A DNA stretch of 64,000 bases from Closterium sp. Naga37s-1 (Eukaryota > Streptophyta > Zygnematophyceae > Desmidiales > Closteriaceae), in the NCBI GenBank assembly GCA_947471745.1, contig CANJKZ010000063.1, forward strand, positions 382,001-446,000. Direction: 5' to 3'. Positions 26,594 through 37,300 of the stretch are shown here, piece by piece. Numbering within the stretch: position 1 is the stretch's first letter; the number at the start of each line of letters is the position of its first letter. Under the pieces are notes generated by a model. That model worked only from the letters and a program-made list of their open reading frames with translations, ran no database searches and was not told where the DNA came from. Both the position numbers and the translations under genes were made by a program.

Positions 26594-27561
26594 GTGATGG
26601 CAATGGAGAACTAGAAGTCATGGGGGGATGATGTGGTACATGGATCGTGCTGGTGTTGATGCAATCCGTCAAGAGTTCACCCCAAATTAGGGTGGGCGAA
26701 AGTGAGCGACTAGCAAGCAAAGTTCGCCCTCGGATGTGTACACGGTTGACTGTCGCCAACCCCGCTCGTCACAAAAAGATTCGCGATTGACAACTCAGAA
26801 AAAAGCCCCAATCAACGAACTCCTCGACCTCCACCAAAAACCACACAAATGTCCCCTCAGGGAAAAAACGACAATTTCGCGCCTGAGGGCGGGTCCCCCG
26901 CGTTCGTTTCGGCAAAAGGACACAATTTTTCGAAATCTGCACAGATAAAACAGCACGTTTCTGATACGTGCTGGAGACCGAATTTGGTCACTGGATTTGC
27001 GGGGGACACGTCTGTTGAGGGAGACAGCTGCTGGGGCCTCGCTAAATTTTGAAATGTGCACGAATTCGGTTCGTGTGGGGACCCGTATAGCGTCCCCACA
27101 GTTTGGCGCATTTCTGCGTGGGGACACGCTTAACCCTAGCTAGCTGGTTACTCTATGAACTTCATTTCTGGTTGCGTAGATTGAGCTGACCTGATATGAG
27201 AATGACGCGCCCTGAGCATGCTGGGCTGAGGTGGTGCGCCGGGTATTTGAGTGTGCAGAAGCTTTGAAACCCGGTGCACCTGGGAGGGCCATGGCATTCC
27301 GTACCACGTCATTCATCACTCCATTCGACTTGATCGATGCTCGGAGCAGCCGATCGAGACGAGACCACTGATTCGTGTCTTGCCAGCAGTGCTAGGCTGG
27401 CAGCGCAGCATGGCGTCGAGGCAGATTGCCTGTTATTCACCACGTATCCTGCCAGACTTGGTATCCCGTGGTCGTTCTTTCGAGTTCGAATAAATAATGT
27501 CCTTCAGTGAGGTAAAGAGAAAGCTGCTTGTTGTGTAACGCTGCTCAGAATTCACGCCAGT
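26594..27561. other. 5' region between divergent genes
   Basis: No coding signal. An imperfect inverted pair CCCTCAGG / CCTGAGGG lies near 26858-26887, and the GTGGGGAC cluster lies at 27073-27127. The interval should contain the GT90 promoter and, together with the MITE, the far promoter of the pentapeptide gene. Confidence 0.4.
27073..27127. promoter_or_regulatory. GTGGGGAC palindrome cluster upstream of the GT90 gene
   Basis: Within 55 bp the octamer GTGGGGAC occurs three times in alternating orientation: TGTGGGGAC, then GTCCCCACA forming a perfect 9-bp inverted repeat with a 9-bp spacer, then GTGGGGACAC. It is about 440-490 bp upstream of the GT90 start codon. It could be a transcription-factor site or a hairpin; there is no direct evidence of function. 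Confidence 0.3.
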
Positions 27562-29963
27562 ATGAAGCTTCCCTTGATTCCGATTTTAGTTGCATGCTTC
27601 TTTGGGGTAAGCTCGATGTAGGTTTCAATCCTTCACTGACACATCAGGGAAGCGTCAACTCCCCTTCACAGCCCCTCCAGGGCACTGACAAACTCTCGAG
27701 TGTGGATTGCAGGTGCTTTTCCTCCAATGGCTCCTTCTCGACAACGCCATCTCCATTTCTAGGTTTGACACGACGGCACCACTTGTCCAGTTTCATGCCA
27801 TTCCGCGTTCACTTCGACAGAAAGTAGGTTTCGTTCAGCAGACCCCCGATGCTACTCAGGCTGATCGTCTCCTGCGCAGATCAAGTAAGCCGCAAAGCCC
27901 TCATGCGCTTGAAGCAGCTTTTAATGAGACCGTCACATGGGTGGATGAATTTGTAAATATCGGCGAAAAAACTGGTGAAATTCCACAGGTCAACAGGGAG
28001 AAAGAGCTTCCCGAGTATTTCAGGTTCATAGAAGACGACCTCTGGCCATGGAGGGAGAGAGGTGGCATCCCACAGGAGGCGCTCTCTAACGCACGCGCCG
28101 TAGGAGCATCCTTCCGTGTGCTTATTGTGAACGGCCAACTCTTTGTGGAGCACTATGCGGTGAGATAACACAACACTCGTGTCCATTCACCACGGATGAT
28201 GAGGATGCAAATATTTCAGTAAGCAGCAGCTTTCTTCGTCTGTTCTGCTTGTCGAATGATTCATTTTGCCTGCGGTTTACCTCGTTTTATGTTCAGGAAT
28301 GTTATCAAACCCGAGCGCTTTTCACGCTGTGGGGAATCCTCCAACTCTTGCGCAGCTACCCTCCCTGCCCAGCTTCTTCTCCCCATGCCGCTGATGCATC
28401 AAATAGTAACAGAACAGCTAAGTACGGTGGAACGATGACAGACGTAACAGGCAACGTGTCATGGTGTGTGCCTGACGTGGATCTGATGTTTGAGTGCAAT
28501 GATTGGCCGCTGGTGGAGAGAGCTGTCCATGCAGCTGCCGCCCACCCCCCGCCGCTGTTGCTCAAGTACTGTAGCACGGCCCGGCACATGGACGTGGTGT
28601 GGCCTGATTGGTCCTTCTGGGGCTGGTGAGTGCATCTGGAATCAGGCTATTGAAAAAAATCCGTTAACACCTGACTCTCCATGAACATGCAGCTGGCAAA
28701 ATCTGATGCAATTTGAAGCTGAAGAATCCGTGCACCTTAAGAACGTAACAGTTCTGAGGCGCCACTAGTTCTGCTGGTTTCTTTTCACAGGCCTGAAGTG
28801 CGAATCTGGGAGTGGGAAACGGCAAGGAAGCTGATCAAAGAAGGCACAGGTTTGATTCCCTGGAGGGACAGAATCCCACGTGCTCACTGGAAAGGCGCCA
28901 CGTGGGTTGCCCCGGACCTCAGGGGTCCTCTGGTCAGCTGTAGCAGTCAGGGGGGAGGGGAAGGAGGGGAAGATAGCGAAGAGGGTGCTGGCGGAGGCGG
29001 TGGTAAGGAAGGGGGGATGGTGGGGGAGGATGCGAAAGGTCAGGGGAGTGAGGGGAAGGAGGCAGAGAGGGATTGGGGAGTGGATGCGTGGGATACGAAC
29101 TGGGTGCATGAGATTGCAGAGGAGACTACACGATTGGAGAATCAGTGCACGCACAGGTGGGTTGATGGCAGCACAGGTGGGTTGATGGCAGCACAGGTGG
29201 GTTGATGGCAGCACAGGTGGGTTGATGGCAGCACAGGTGGGTTGATGGCAGCACAGGTGGGTCCTGTTGTGGATCACGCATCATACTTGTGCAAAGAGAA
29301 GCCTCACACACAGGCTTCGCCCTTTAGTATCGTGCCCTTTCGGATTTAAATCTCCTCACTTGTCGTGTTAGTTATTTTCTCTGCAATGTTGTTCCTGCTT
29401 AATGCATGGCGAGTGTAACCTTGGTTGGCAGGTACAAGGTGTATGTGGAGGGGACTTCATGGTCATGCAGTCTGAAATACATCCTCGCTTGTGCTTCCAC
29501 ACCCGTATTCATCAAAACACAATACTATGATTTCTTTTCAAGAGGGCTACATAACGGCATACATTTTATTGAGGCACCTCTTCCAACCGAATCACCCATG
29601 TGCCCCAACCTCAAGGTAAGCTTGTAGAGCCTGAACTTCAGTTGACGTCCCATTTTCAACTCTCCTGATATCTACATCGTCCTTTTGACTCTTTTTTCTG
29701 GGCAGCGAATTGTTGATTGGGGTAATGAGCACCAGCAGGAAGCAAAGGCAATTGCAGATACTGCTTCAGACTTCGTGCAAGACAAGCTTTCAATGGAAAA
29801 TGTGTACAAGTACATGCTTATGTTCTTGAATCAGTATGCCTCGCTGCAGCTGTTTGATCCTTCGCAGTTGCCGCGCGAAGGCATGCAGCTAGCAACCACG
29901 GATTTGCTGATGAGAGAAGCACCGGCTGAATTTAATAGTAGAGAATTTCTCAGCACTATCTGA
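27562..29963 (+). CDS. GT90/CAP10 (Rumi-like) protein O-glucosyltransferase, type II membrane protein
   Basis: A six-exon gene: 27562-27606, 27713-28159, 28297-28625, 28791-29156, 29432-29615, 29706-29963, 543 codons (542 aa). The first exons give MKLPLIPILVACFFG joined to VLFLQWLLLDN, a signal anchor for Golgi/ER insertion. Family landmarks in order are FRVLIVNGQLFVE, RALFTLWGILQLL, VPDVDLMFECNDWP, VWPDWSFWGWPEVRIW, PWRDRIPRAHWKGATW, CTHRYKVYVEGTSWSCSLKYILAC and YYDFFSRGL. These match plant DUF821/CAP10 proteins and animal Rumi/POGLUT, which move glucose or xylose from UDP-sugar to protein or glycan acceptors. Acceptor and sugar here are unknown. An acidic Gly-rich insert lies at about residues 319-370. 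The donor after exon 4 is embedded in a tandem repeat. Confidence 0.93.
29152..29262 (+). repeat. 20-bp tandem repeat multiplying the GT90 exon-4 splice donor
   Basis: Five to six copies of CACAGGTGGGTTGATGGCAG start exactly at the exon-4 end. Each copy contains the same donor AG/GTGGGT. Use of a later copy would add multiples of 20 nt to the mRNA and shift the frame unless three copies (60 nt) are added. Confidence 0.92.
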
Positions 29964-30220
29964 TGTGATATGACCAGCATTCTTAGTGAAGCTTGTGATT
30001 AACTCCTGTATATAGTATTTCAAATGGTACATGTTACGAATGTTTTTTATTGCAGAAACTCGATTCCCTGCAGGCTTATGTCGAGCATGTCTTGTGTGCA
30101 CTGCAAGCTATGTTTGAATCTGAGACTTGATTTCAATCCAGCCAGCGCTCGTTTTACTCAGGCAGTTTGCTTCCGAAAGCGACCATTCGAGCTAGCCTGT
30201 AGTGACTAAATCGCCGTGCA

Positions 30221-33200
30221 ATGGTGATGGAGAAATCGAAGCGAGCGCGCGCGAGCGATGCGGGCGGGAAAGAGGCTAAGAAGGCTGCGGTGGAGAACGG
30301 ACAAGCTGCACCGACAATGGCGGAGGAGAAGCTAGCGGAATTCGTGGAGAAGATGCGGAAACTGCACGAGGAGATCGAGGAGGTCCGCAACTGACGTAGA
30401 TTAGGGTTGTTTTTTCCGGATTTCGTTGCGTTGGTTGTTCGCTGGCTATACTTTCTGGCGAACCCTGAACCTCGTACACACCCTGTACCCGTTATCAAAT
30501 CCGCCATCATCCCGTTTGGGCAGTTTTTTTTTTACTACAACTCCTTCTCGATCTCGCCTTCCACCGTGGCCATACTTTTTCACCTACGCTGCGCGCTTCT
30601 TTCTCGCGTGCTCTGCTCGGCAGGTGACGGACAAGGCGACCGAGGAGGTGCTGGAGGTGGAGCGCTCGTTTGTGTCACAACGCCGGAGGCCGCTGTACGA
30701 TAAGCGCAAGGCCGTGCTCGATAAGATCCCGCACTTCTGGCAGAACGTGGTACGCACTCGCAATTCCGCACTGCTGCGATTGCTTCTCCCATTCGCCACC
30801 GCACGTACTACTGCCATCTAGCCGAAATCACAACGTCGTTTTTTCTTCTCCCCCGTCCTCCAACCCCTCTCCCTTCTCCCCTCTCCCCCATCCCCCGTCC
30901 CCCTTCCCGATACCCCTCTCCCCTCTATCACCCTTCCCCTCTCCCCTTCTTTTCTACCACCCCTCTCTTCCCATTGCCGTTTCCGCTTTCTTCTTCCTCT
31001 CGCCCATCCATCCCTTCCTCCCTCTCCTGTCCAGCTGTGCAACTGCGGTGCCATACGGTACAGCACGGTGGAGCAGGACGTGCAGGTGCTCAAGCACCTT
31101 CTTCTCTTCCCTTCTCCCTTTCTCACCATCTGTACCACTCTTCACCGCTCGTCATCCCCTCCTCCCAGCTGTGCAACTGCGGTGCCATACGTCACAGCAC
31201 GGTGGAGCAGGATGTGAAGGTGTTGGACCACCTCACGAGTCTAGACGTGGAGGAATGCAAGGAGGAGGGCGATATTGGCTACACCATCACCATGGTGAGA
31301 CACGTGGTTACCATGTGGGGAGATGTGGTTACCATGTGGGGGCGTGCAGGTGTTGAACCACCTCACGAGTCTAGACGTGGAGGAATGCAAGGAGGAGGGC
31401 GATATTGGCTACACCATCACCATAGTGAGACGTGGTTACCATGTTACTGTGTGGGATTTTCGTTACCGAGATGCGGTATGTGAGGTGGAATCATGTGCAC
31501 ACAGCACCCATCCCGCTTCAGAGCTTCTTCAAGTCTTATCAGGACCTTATCAGGAGGACCTTCTCAGAACCTTCTTGCTGGGACCCATACCGTTCTTTTC
31601 CCCATCCTCCCGCTGCTCCCATCTCCCCTCCTCACCAGACGTTCAGTCCGAATCCGTTTTTCAGCAACGAGACACTCACACGGTCGCTGATAATGCAAGA
31701 TGAGCTCACTCTGCGCGTCACAGGCACTCGCATCAACTGGAAGGAGGGGCAGGTGGGTTGGGAGGTGGGGTGGTAGAGAGGCTTTGGTCGGGTTTCGGGC
31801 TGCGTGTGTCGAGTGGGCTTGGGACACGGCTTTGGTCGCTGTTGATGCAAGATGAGCTCACTCTGCGCGTCACAGGCACTCGCATCAACTGGAAGGAGGG
31901 GCAGGTGCGGTGGGCAGGGGTAGGGGGATGTGGAGTGGGAAGGGGGAGAGAGAGGGGGGGAGGTCGGGTAAGGGAACGGATTAAGTGGAAGGAGTGGTAG
32001 GTGGAGTGTAAGGGCGAGAGGGGCAGGCGAGTTGATGCTCACTTTCTCTCCTCGCACATTCCACCCGCAGGACTACACAGCAGGCATCAAGGCATATGTG
32101 GACGATGAGGAGGAGGAGGAGGAGGAGGGGGGGGAAGAGGGCAAGGAGCAGCTCGTCAGGTGAATTGACAGGTCGTCAGGTGAATTGATAGCTCGTCAGG
32201 TGAATTGACAGGTCGTCAGGTAATTTGGCAGGTTTCCAGGTGGTTTAAGATTAGTTGGTTCAATCGCCGTGCACACCTCCCTCCTGCTGTCTTCCTACTC
32301 ACCTTTACTCTCCTCCCCTCTCTTCCCCCTCTCCCCCTACACCCCTCTCCCTCCCTGCGTGCACGCGCTGCAGTTTGTTCAGCTGGATGGCATTGGACGA
32401 CGATTATCCCATCTCTGCCACGTGTCTTCCCACTCACCTTTACTCTCCTCCCCTCTCCGCTCCCTCCCCCGTTGCACCCCTCTCCCTTTCCTGCCTCCTC
32501 GCGCTGCAGTTTGTTCAGCTGGATGGCATTTGGGGACGATGATCCCATCTCTGTCGCGAATGATGATGTGAGAGGGGAACGAGGGAAAGGGAGAGGTGTG
32601 GGAGTGGGACAGAGGATGGGGTAGGGGGGAGTGGTGTGGATGTGGAAAGGAGGATATAGATAATGGGGGGGGGGGAGAGGGAGATGACTCCATTTTCGTA
32701 GGGAGGTGGGTGTAAGTAGTGTAGCTTTCAGGTTTTAGAAGATGGCTGCTCACCTGTATGCCAACACTGCATTCTAGGGATGTGTGAACCATGGGCATGT
32801 CCGTCCACCCTTCTTATATGTGCTGTGCTTTCATGAACTCCATGTGGATCCTCAGAAACAGCTTCCGGGGGGGGCACCCATACCGCCTGGTCTACAAGCT
32901 CTTTCATTAATTTCTCCTATGCTTTCTCAACAACCGTTCTCTGGCGCTGTTTGCGTTGCCTCTTGTCCGGCAGATTGGGAATGCTATTCGGGATGATATC
33001 TGGCCAAACCCTATCAAGTACTATCACAAGGTAAGGGCATGCGCTTTTAGGCATCTCAATAACGCTTCAAAAACTCTCAAGTATTGTAACCACAAGTTGA
33101 AGTCCTGCTGCTTCTTGTTGTTTCGATCCTCATGAGTCGCCCCACTCCACATCCACTCTCTGTGTCTCTCTCTTCCCTGTCTATCATGCAATCTCTTTTG

Positions 33201-33882
33201 CCAACCATGGTTATCACACATGATTTTCAGCCATTCTCAATATTACTGGTAATCACATCGCTCCTTTACTAAACAGCCCGAGGGTACAACTGTCCCCCCC
33301 TTACCTCCTCTTCTTTCCCTTTCACACCTGTACCTTGCAACGAGAGGAGGGTGTGTTGGTTCTGACTTTTAGATTCCTCCCCCCCTTCTCTCACCCATAC
33401 CTTTCCCCCCCTCGTGGCAGGAGGGAGTGCGGCCACGAGAGGAGGTGGAGGAGGAGGATGACGAGCCTGAGTTTGGGTTTGAGTACAGCGGGGATGAGGA
33501 GGAGGAGGGAGAGGAGGGAGAGGAGGGCGACGACGACGAGGTATGATGTGGGGGAGTGGTGGGTGGGTGTGATGGTGTTAACGGTGGGTGGGGATGATGA
33601 TGCTAACGATGGTTGTTGTGTGGTGTGGTGGGGATGGGTATGGTATGGTGGAAATGGTGTATGTTTGATGATGGCGATCATGGGTTGCATGGCACCTCCA
33701 TCATAGGTCACATGCGGGGACACATGAAGGGGGATTCACATGTGTCCTGGCACAAACACAGAATGCTAGAATGTCCTGTTGTAAGGTGTTTCTGAGACTT
33801 TTCAATCATATGGCTTGCTGTTTCTCTTCTCTTCCCTGCTGTTGTAAATGCTGACTGACAGGCAGAGGAGGCAGACGAATAA
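30221..33882 (+). CDS. NRP: SET/NRP-type nucleosome assembly protein (NAP1-related histone chaperone)
   Basis: Nine exons: 30221-30382, 30624-30749, 31169-31294, 31639-31752, 32071-32159, 32510-32567, 32974-33030, 33421-33540, 33862-33882, 291 codons (290 aa). The protein begins MVMEKSKRARAS and has a coiled-coil dimerisation helix (MRKLHEEIEE ... KATEEVLEVER), then RRPLYDKRKAVLDKIPHFW, LDHLTSLDVEEC, GYTIT-TFSPNPFF, INWKEGQ, SLFSWMAFGDDD, DDIWPNPIKYYHK and a Glu/Asp-rich tail. The order and spacing match Arabidopsis NRP1 and human SET, which bind H2A-H2B/H3-H4 in the nucleus. The loop between IPHFW and LDHL (NVVLCNCGAIRHSTVEQDV) is cysteine-bearing and unlike the plant proteins I recall. The exon-1 donor is GTCCGC, a weak site. 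Short partial exon copies occur in four introns. Confidence 0.92.
31033..31100 (+). repeat. NRP: echo of NRP exon 3 start
   Basis: CTGTGCAACTGCGGTGCCAT with its CAG acceptor appears 136 bp before the same sequence at the real exon 3 (31169). The copy runs through GGTGGAGCAGGACGTGCAGGTG and CTCAAGCACCT and then breaks down into TC-rich sequence. Confidence 0.88.
31335..31430 (+). repeat. NRP: echo of NRP exon 3 end
   Basis: ACCACCTCACGAGTCTAGAC through GGCTACACCATCACCAT and the donor GTGAGAC is repeated, almost unchanged, after the real exon 3 end (31294). A run of (GTGGTTACCATGTGGG) lies between them. Either copy has a usable donor. Confidence 0.9.
31840..31908 (+). repeat. NRP: echo of NRP exon 4 end
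   Basis: ATGCAAGATGAGCTCACTCTGCG through AACTGGAAGGAGGGGCAG and a GTGCGG donor repeats the end of exon 4 (31690-31752) about 153 bp downstream with essentially no change. Confidence 0.9.
32369..32420 (+). repeat. NRP: echo of NRP exon 6 start
   Basis: CAGTTTGTTCAGCTGGATGG appears at about 32371, 136 bp before the same acceptor-exon start at 32507. The copy reads SLFSWMALDDDYPIS in the same frame as the real SLFSWMAFGDDDPIS but lacks a donor at the right place. Confidence 0.88.
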
Positions 33883-34350
33883 CAATCGTTGAGTAACTAG
33901 ACGACTGTACCTGCTGCAACCTGGGTTACCAGGGAACGAGTTATACTGTAGGTTGTTTGTTTACTAGTATGGTTTGGATTACTAGCTGGAGACCAGCAGC
34001 GGCGGCAGCAGTTGTTAATGCTGCTGATAGAGCATAATCCTTTGCTGCAAGCTCCAAGATGCATAATATGCAAATTTTGTTTCCCGTCATGCATGTTTTT
34101 CAACGTGTGTACAGCAATTCATGAACGTGGTTGAGCCAAAGCAGAACTAATTATCCAGCATTAGGTACAGAACGGCTAATTACAGAAAAAGAACAGCATC
34201 ATCAACTATGGTAACTGCAGTAATAAAACTATCCTAGAAGTCTTGCTTCATCCCTATGCGCGTCTTGAAAACCCTAGCAACCCCATACGGTAACTAACAA
34301 CCATCTGTGTTGCTTACTACCAGCACAACAAACCATGTGTGCTGTGCTGC
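33883..34350. other. convergent 3' flank
   Basis: The NRP gene (+) and the next gene (-) end here tail to tail. There is no coding or repeat signal; it probably holds the two 3' untranslated regions. Confidence 0.5.
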
Positions 34351-37300
34351 TTAGTGCCCATAGGACATGCGCATCCCGGCATTCCCCATACCAGAAAACC
34401 CAGCAGCACTGCTGCCACTGCCAATCCTGCCAGTAACTGCGAAGTTGGAGGCGCCAGAGCTGCTGGCAGGGAGGGAGAAGCTGTCCAGCGAGGCGGCTAG
34501 AGACTTCTTGGTGCAGTCATACGGACCCACCTCTGCCTTGCGTACCTGAGCGGTGCAGAGCGGTACGGGGGACGGAAGAAGACGTAAGTCAACGAAAGAG
34601 AGAGGAAATATTGTGCCTGGAATACACTCGTGAGCACCCAAAAATGCTACTCAAAAGGAAGGACAACTCACGGGTGACCAGGGATTTCTGGGCGGTAATG
34701 GCTGCTTGGTCATCAGTGGCGAGTTAAGTACCCTCCCTCCTTTCTTCTCAAGATCAACCTGAAGCAGAACAAAACCAGAGACCAGACACAGTGAAAGCCG
34801 TGAGCAAAAGGTAGGACAGCCGAGCGTTTTTCAAGCACTTCCCCAGCAGTCACACTCCATAATGCAAAGCCATCCATCCACCCACCAGCAGTCACGCCGC
34901 ACACTCACCACGCCTAGCGCCTCTGCCTCCAGAACCTTCTTCATAAACGGATCTAGATCCTCCCCTTCCGCCCCCACCGCTGCCTTTGCCCGTTCCACCC
35001 CTCCCCCCTGCTTCTCCGCACTCCCAGGAGGAGTGATCTCCCCTTCTTCCTTCTCCCCCATCTCCCCTCCCCCCTCCACCTCCGCTTCAGGAGAAGCAGG
35101 AGCAGTGAACATGCCCCTGCTAGACGCACCAAGAGACCTGCCTCTGCTCGCACTACCACCCTTCTGAGAAAGTATGCTCCTGCTCTCGCCCTCCTGCCCC
35201 TCCTTGCCCTCCTCCTCGGCCTCAGGCGAGGCAGGAGCAGTATACATGCCCGCTTCAGAGGACGATGCTGCAGACTGCAGGCTCGTGCTCGTGACTGGCT
35301 TTTGATTCTGATTCTGAAGCGCCTCAGAAGGCTGCTCGCTCGTGCTCGAGAGAGGTGCCTGGGGAAAATCTGGCTTGGGAAAGGCCCCTTTGAAGAGGTC
35401 TGTCTTGAGCTGCTCTGCTTTGAACAGGCTCCTCCTGGGGAGGGTGGGGCTTTCAGCCGCTGGAGTAGGCACTGCCTCGTGGTAACACTCCTGCTGCTCC
35501 TGCTGCTGATCCTCCTTCCTCTCCTGCTGTTGCTGCTCCGCCATGGCTGACGACGACCGGCCTATTGTGGCAGTTGCTGGCGTCCCACTTGCTGCCACGT
35601 GGACCTCCTGTGTCTTCTTGTTGGATCGCTTGGGGCTCTGCACAAGGAGAGGGGAAGATAAAGTCAGGACATGCCTCACGGCCATAAACAACAAGACTCT
35701 CGTGAGGCAAGGAGCATCAACCAAGCACACTCAAAAGGGGCACCATGCAAACTTTCAGCAAGGAGCATGGATATGTGAAGACGGCCCCTGTACCTTGAAC
35801 AGGCTGGCGATGGGGGATCCAAGGAACCGAGGCAGAGGGGAGGAGCGGCGCTGCCTGCTGTCACCCCCTCCCTTGCTGCCAGACACGCCTCCTGACGCTG
35901 CCACTGCCACTGGAGTAGCCACCGCCACTGGAGTAGTTACTGCCGTTGTAGCAACCCCTGTCACCGCCGCTGCCACTGGCACTGGCAGTGTAGCCATCGC
36001 CCCTGAAGCAACCATGGTCCCAGCATTCTGCTCTGACTCTCGTGGAGGGGTTCTTCTCCTTTCCCCTTGCTCACAGCCGTCTGGCGTCCCAGCGGTTTCA
36101 AGCACCTCGCCCACCCACTCGCCCACCTTCTCCGTGCTCGCCCACGCCCCCTTCTCGCCCTCCTTCTGAACCGTCTCAAAACCCGCCCCCCTCTCGCCCT
36201 CCTCCACCCGCCCAGCCTTCCCTGGCGACTTTTGCGGAGTGCACACCACAGACCCTCCCCTCTCCTTCTTCTCGTTCCCAGCTTCCTCCGTTTCCTCTCT
36301 CTCCCTCTCTGCCGCCACCTTCCTGACTGATTTCTTCCACGGGCTCCCGCTAGCAACGAACGCCCCAATCGCCTTCAGCGACAGCCCCTTCCTCCCTTTC
36401 TCGCTCTCGCTCCCGCTCTTGCCGCCGGGCGTCTTGTGCCCCTCATCTGCCGCGTTCTCCCCACCCTCACCACCTCCCTGCACCGTACCAATCTCCCCTC
36501 CAGCATTCTCCCCAACGGCACACTCACCCTGCTCCTCCAGATTTCCCAACGCAACCGTCAGCACCCCCCCAGGGTGCACAGCCTGCCTCCGCTCCTCAAC
36601 CTGCTGCTGCTGCTGCTCCTCTTGCCCGTCGTTGCCGGTACGTTTCTCTCCAGCCCTTTCCCGGCTGAGCTGCTGCCCCGCATCACTGCTCCGCGGGGTG
36701 GACATGGCGGAGAACGCAGCGTCCGCCGCGGCGAGCGCGGACGGCTGCGCCACGCCCCCTGGCACCCAGTGGGTGCCGCTGCCCGCCTTCTTCTCCACCC
36801 GCGGGGACGGCTTCTTCTGCGCGCTGCTGCTCGCGCGGGGCGTGCTGCTCGTGGGCGGTGTGTTGCTGTGCTGCGATGAGCCGCTCTTGTGTGATCCATT
36901 GCTCTCTCGACTCGCCCGAGGGGTGACAGCCTGTGACACACAGCACGACACACGAATTTGATTGAGAGGATGTTGGGGACCCCACCATCACCATCACATC
37001 CTACACACCAGGGTTGTCAAAAGCGAACCAAACATATCTTACCTCGACTTTGGTCTGAGAAGGCCCTGCGTGAGTCTGCTGCGTCTTCTGCTGACCAGCC
37101 CGCCCGTGCGTCGCCTCGACCTTACCACCCAAACCCGAACCGTGCACCCCCCTCCCCGCTGCCTTCTCACTCTCCTTCCCCGCGCCAGCCTTCGCGCCGG
37201 ACGAGCTCCCGCCAAACCCGAACCTCCCAGTCGCTTTCGGAACAGGAATCCTGGAGGCAAGACCCAGCAGCTTCGAGTGGTTAGCGGCCACTTTCAGCGC

